Below are positions 62,301 to 64,000 of a stretch of DNA of 64,000 bases, one piece after another. Both the position numbers and the translations under genes were made by a program. Source of the DNA: Darksidea phi (lineage: Eukaryota; Ascomycota; Dothideomycetes; Pleosporales; Lentitheciaceae); NCBI GenBank assembly GCA_030770425.1, contig JASJFT010000135.1, forward strand, positions 59,775 through 123,774, written 5' to 3'. The notes beneath the pieces are model-generated. The model had not been told where the DNA came from. It saw only the letters and a program-made list of their open reading frames with translations, and made no database searches. The first letter of the stretch is position 1, and each line of letters begins with the position of its first letter.

Positions 62301-63210
62301 TATAATTTATCTCTTCCTTACTAAACTTATATAAATAATAGAATACTAGTCTTTATTTTTTATTCTTCTTTTACTAAATAAGTATTATTTCTAGTATATA
62401 ATCTAATACGTTCGTCTCTACTTTAAGAGATCTTATTAGGTCGTATATCTATAATATAAATACTAATATAAATAAGTTCTTAAGCTTATTAAAAGCTTTT
62501 TATTATTTTTAGTTTTACTAAAATCCTTTTTTCTTCTTAGTTCCTTCTATAAGTAGAGATATAATCTTTAAGTAATCTTTAATAAACTTTTAATAAAAGT
62601 TAGTAAATTTTAAAAAGAATTATACGTTCTTAACTAATATTAGAATTAGCTATTTTCTTATAGTTTATACTTTTTTAAGGTCTATAGATACTTCTTCTTA
62701 TAAAATAATAAAATCTAAATATTTAGTCTCTATTTTATAGAATTCGTATTTATCTAGATAAAGTAATAATCTATTCTATTATAGTTTTTATAATACTTTC
62801 TTTATATATTCTTTATATTCTTCTAGCGTCCCTTTATTATATATAAGAATATCGTTTAGATATACTATATAGAATATATCTAAGTATTTATTTAATATCC
62901 TATTAATAACTAATTAAAATATTATTAGTATATTTATTAATCTAAATAGTATAACTTTATATTTATAGAGTTTATATTAGATTTTAAATATTATATACTT
63001 TTTATACCCTTTTATTATTCGAATTCTATAAAATTCTTTTTAGATATTAAATTTTATAATTTACTTAATTTCCTAAAGCTAGTCTATAAGTTCTCTAATT
63101 AGTAGTAGTAAATATCTATTTTTCTTTATAATATTATTTAAATATTTATAGTTTATATAAAGTTATAACTTTCTATTCTTCTTTAAAATAAATAGAACTA
63201 GTAATACTAT
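59347..63210 (-). mobile_element. Family B copy B3, truncated
   Basis: LTR at 59347-59779, then internal sequence colinear with B2 from the 3' LTR up to the RT region. Similarity stops at about 63210, at the point equivalent to about 50933 in B2. The rest of B3 is missing or lies beyond a later insertion outside the window. It sits inside B4. Confidence 0.8.
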
Positions 63211-64000
63211 TTTAATTTAGATTTATATAGTAGAAGTCTCTTTAGAAGATTTATACGAAATATAGTAGGAGTTTATATATAGTAGAGATACTATACCTAT
63301 ATCTTATATACGATAATAGAGTTATAGAGCTATATATAGTACTATTAATTATAAGATACTAACGAGGTAATATTTCGAATATTAAGACGCTAGACGAGAA
63401 ATAATATATAATACCAAACTATAGAGTCTAGTTAGGAGATTAATAGCGGTAGTAAGAAGTTAGCGTACTAATACTACTACCTACTACCTATAGTATAAAA
63501 ATTACCTATAATAATACTAGTATCCTACTTATATCTATCTTTTATCCTTAGCTAGCTTTCTTATATTTATCTCTTATCCTTAGCTAGCTTCCTTACCTCT
63601 TCCTTAAACTTACTATTAATACCTACTAACTAGATATCTTTACTAATAATCGTTCGTCTAGTCCTTTAGTAGAAGGTACTAGAGTATAATAGTCTATTCG
63701 AGTATAGCGCTTTAAATATTTTAAATATCGCGGCGGAGTATCCCCGGCGCTATAGGAGGGAGGTACTATCGATAAGGCTCCTCGATTATAATAACCATTG
63801 GTATAAAACTAACTATACGTTAGATATATTTAAGGGAATAAGCGGCGATAGGATTCTCGTATAGCTATTAGTAGTTACCTATATTATATTCCTATCTAAG
63901 GTCCTATATAATAAGGATAGGTATTTCGTCTAGAGGTAGCTATACCGTCTACGTAGGCTGGAGGAAAAGCTTATATAGGGAAGACTATTAAGGAAGAAGA
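63211..64000. other. Unassigned sequence, partly coding-like, cut by window end
   Basis: RIPed at first; from about 63720 GC rises and one plus-strand frame reads AEYPRRYRREVLSIRLLDYN, YKTNYTLDIFKGISGDRILV, stop, LLVVTYIIFLSKVLYNKDRYF with only a few stops. It looks like a protein relic of another element. I do not recognise the family. Confidence 0.4.

Larger units (their letters stand above)
17566..64000. repeat. 46 kb RIP-mutated block of nested retrotransposons
   Basis: From about 17.6 kb the sequence turns strongly AT-rich. CpA and TpG are almost absent, TpA is in great excess, while CpT, CpC and CpG persist; this is the signature of CpA-directed RIP. ATG is therefore rare and no reading frame of 60 codons exists anywhere in it. 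LTR pairs and protein relics show that most of it is Ty3/Gypsy-like elements inserted into each other. Such blocks in fungi are often heterochromatic, subtelomeric or centromere-flanking; which applies here cannot be told from the window. Confidence 0.93.

Noticed and set aside
17566..64000. CRISPR-like or satellite arrays
   Set aside because: Repeats are long, dispersed LTRs with protein relics between them; no short regularly spaced units, and the host is a fungus.

Overview
The window reads as nuclear DNA of a filamentous ascomycete (Pezizomycotina). Reasons: genes with 51-91 bp GT-AG introns and CTGAC/CTAAT-type branch sites, fungus-specific families (SERAC1-like hydrolase of fungal NLR-type proteins, TPR-CHAT, DUF7708, DUF7025), and a long tract mutated by repeat-induced point mutation (RIP) of the CpA-to-TpA kind. 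The class (Dothideomycetes, Sordariomycetes or other) cannot be fixed from what I see.

The first 17.6 kb has normal base composition and is an accessory gene block. A gene for an alpha/beta-hydrolase-fold protein (minus strand, running off the left edge) lies back to back with a TPR-CHAT caspase-like protein gene (plus strand), 326 bp apart. Then come a nonsense-broken TPR fragment, a short AT-rich RIP tract, a small inverted repeat with a tRNA-like B box and poly(A), and a three-exon DUF7708 gene (minus). Next is a DUF7025 gene of the fungal AAA-ATPase type. It has been split by a 1329 bp Tc1/mariner element (clean TA duplication, five nonsense codons in the transposase) and also lacks its AAA core. 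An astacin-like metalloprotease gene follows; its C-terminal 17-residue repeats are cut by a stop codon. A RIP-damaged DDE transposase on the minus strand closes the block.

From about 17.6 kb to the end (46 kb) the DNA is AT-rich, almost free of CpA and TpG, and has no reading frame of 60 codons. It is a nest of dead LTR retrotransposons. Two families are resolved to the base. Family A (7.06 and 7.04 kb, 463 and 452 bp LTRs, exact 5 bp target duplications) is inserted into family B (7.36 kb, 433 bp LTRs), which is present as two full-length copies and two broken ones in both orientations. Both families show remnants of a CCHC gag knuckle and a YLDD reverse transcriptase, consistent with Ty3/Gypsy. 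A third repeat type (C) and about 7 kb of unassigned RIPed DNA lie between. A patch at 42.93-43.37 kb keeps many CpA/TpG sites and stands out from its surroundings.

How the parts fit together: the hydrolase, TPR-CHAT, TPR and DUF7708 genes belong to the repertoire of fungal signal-transducing, cell-fate or allorecognition proteins. That these particular neighbours act as one system is inference. Several genes here are visibly broken, as expected of a fast-turnover locus beside a transposon island.
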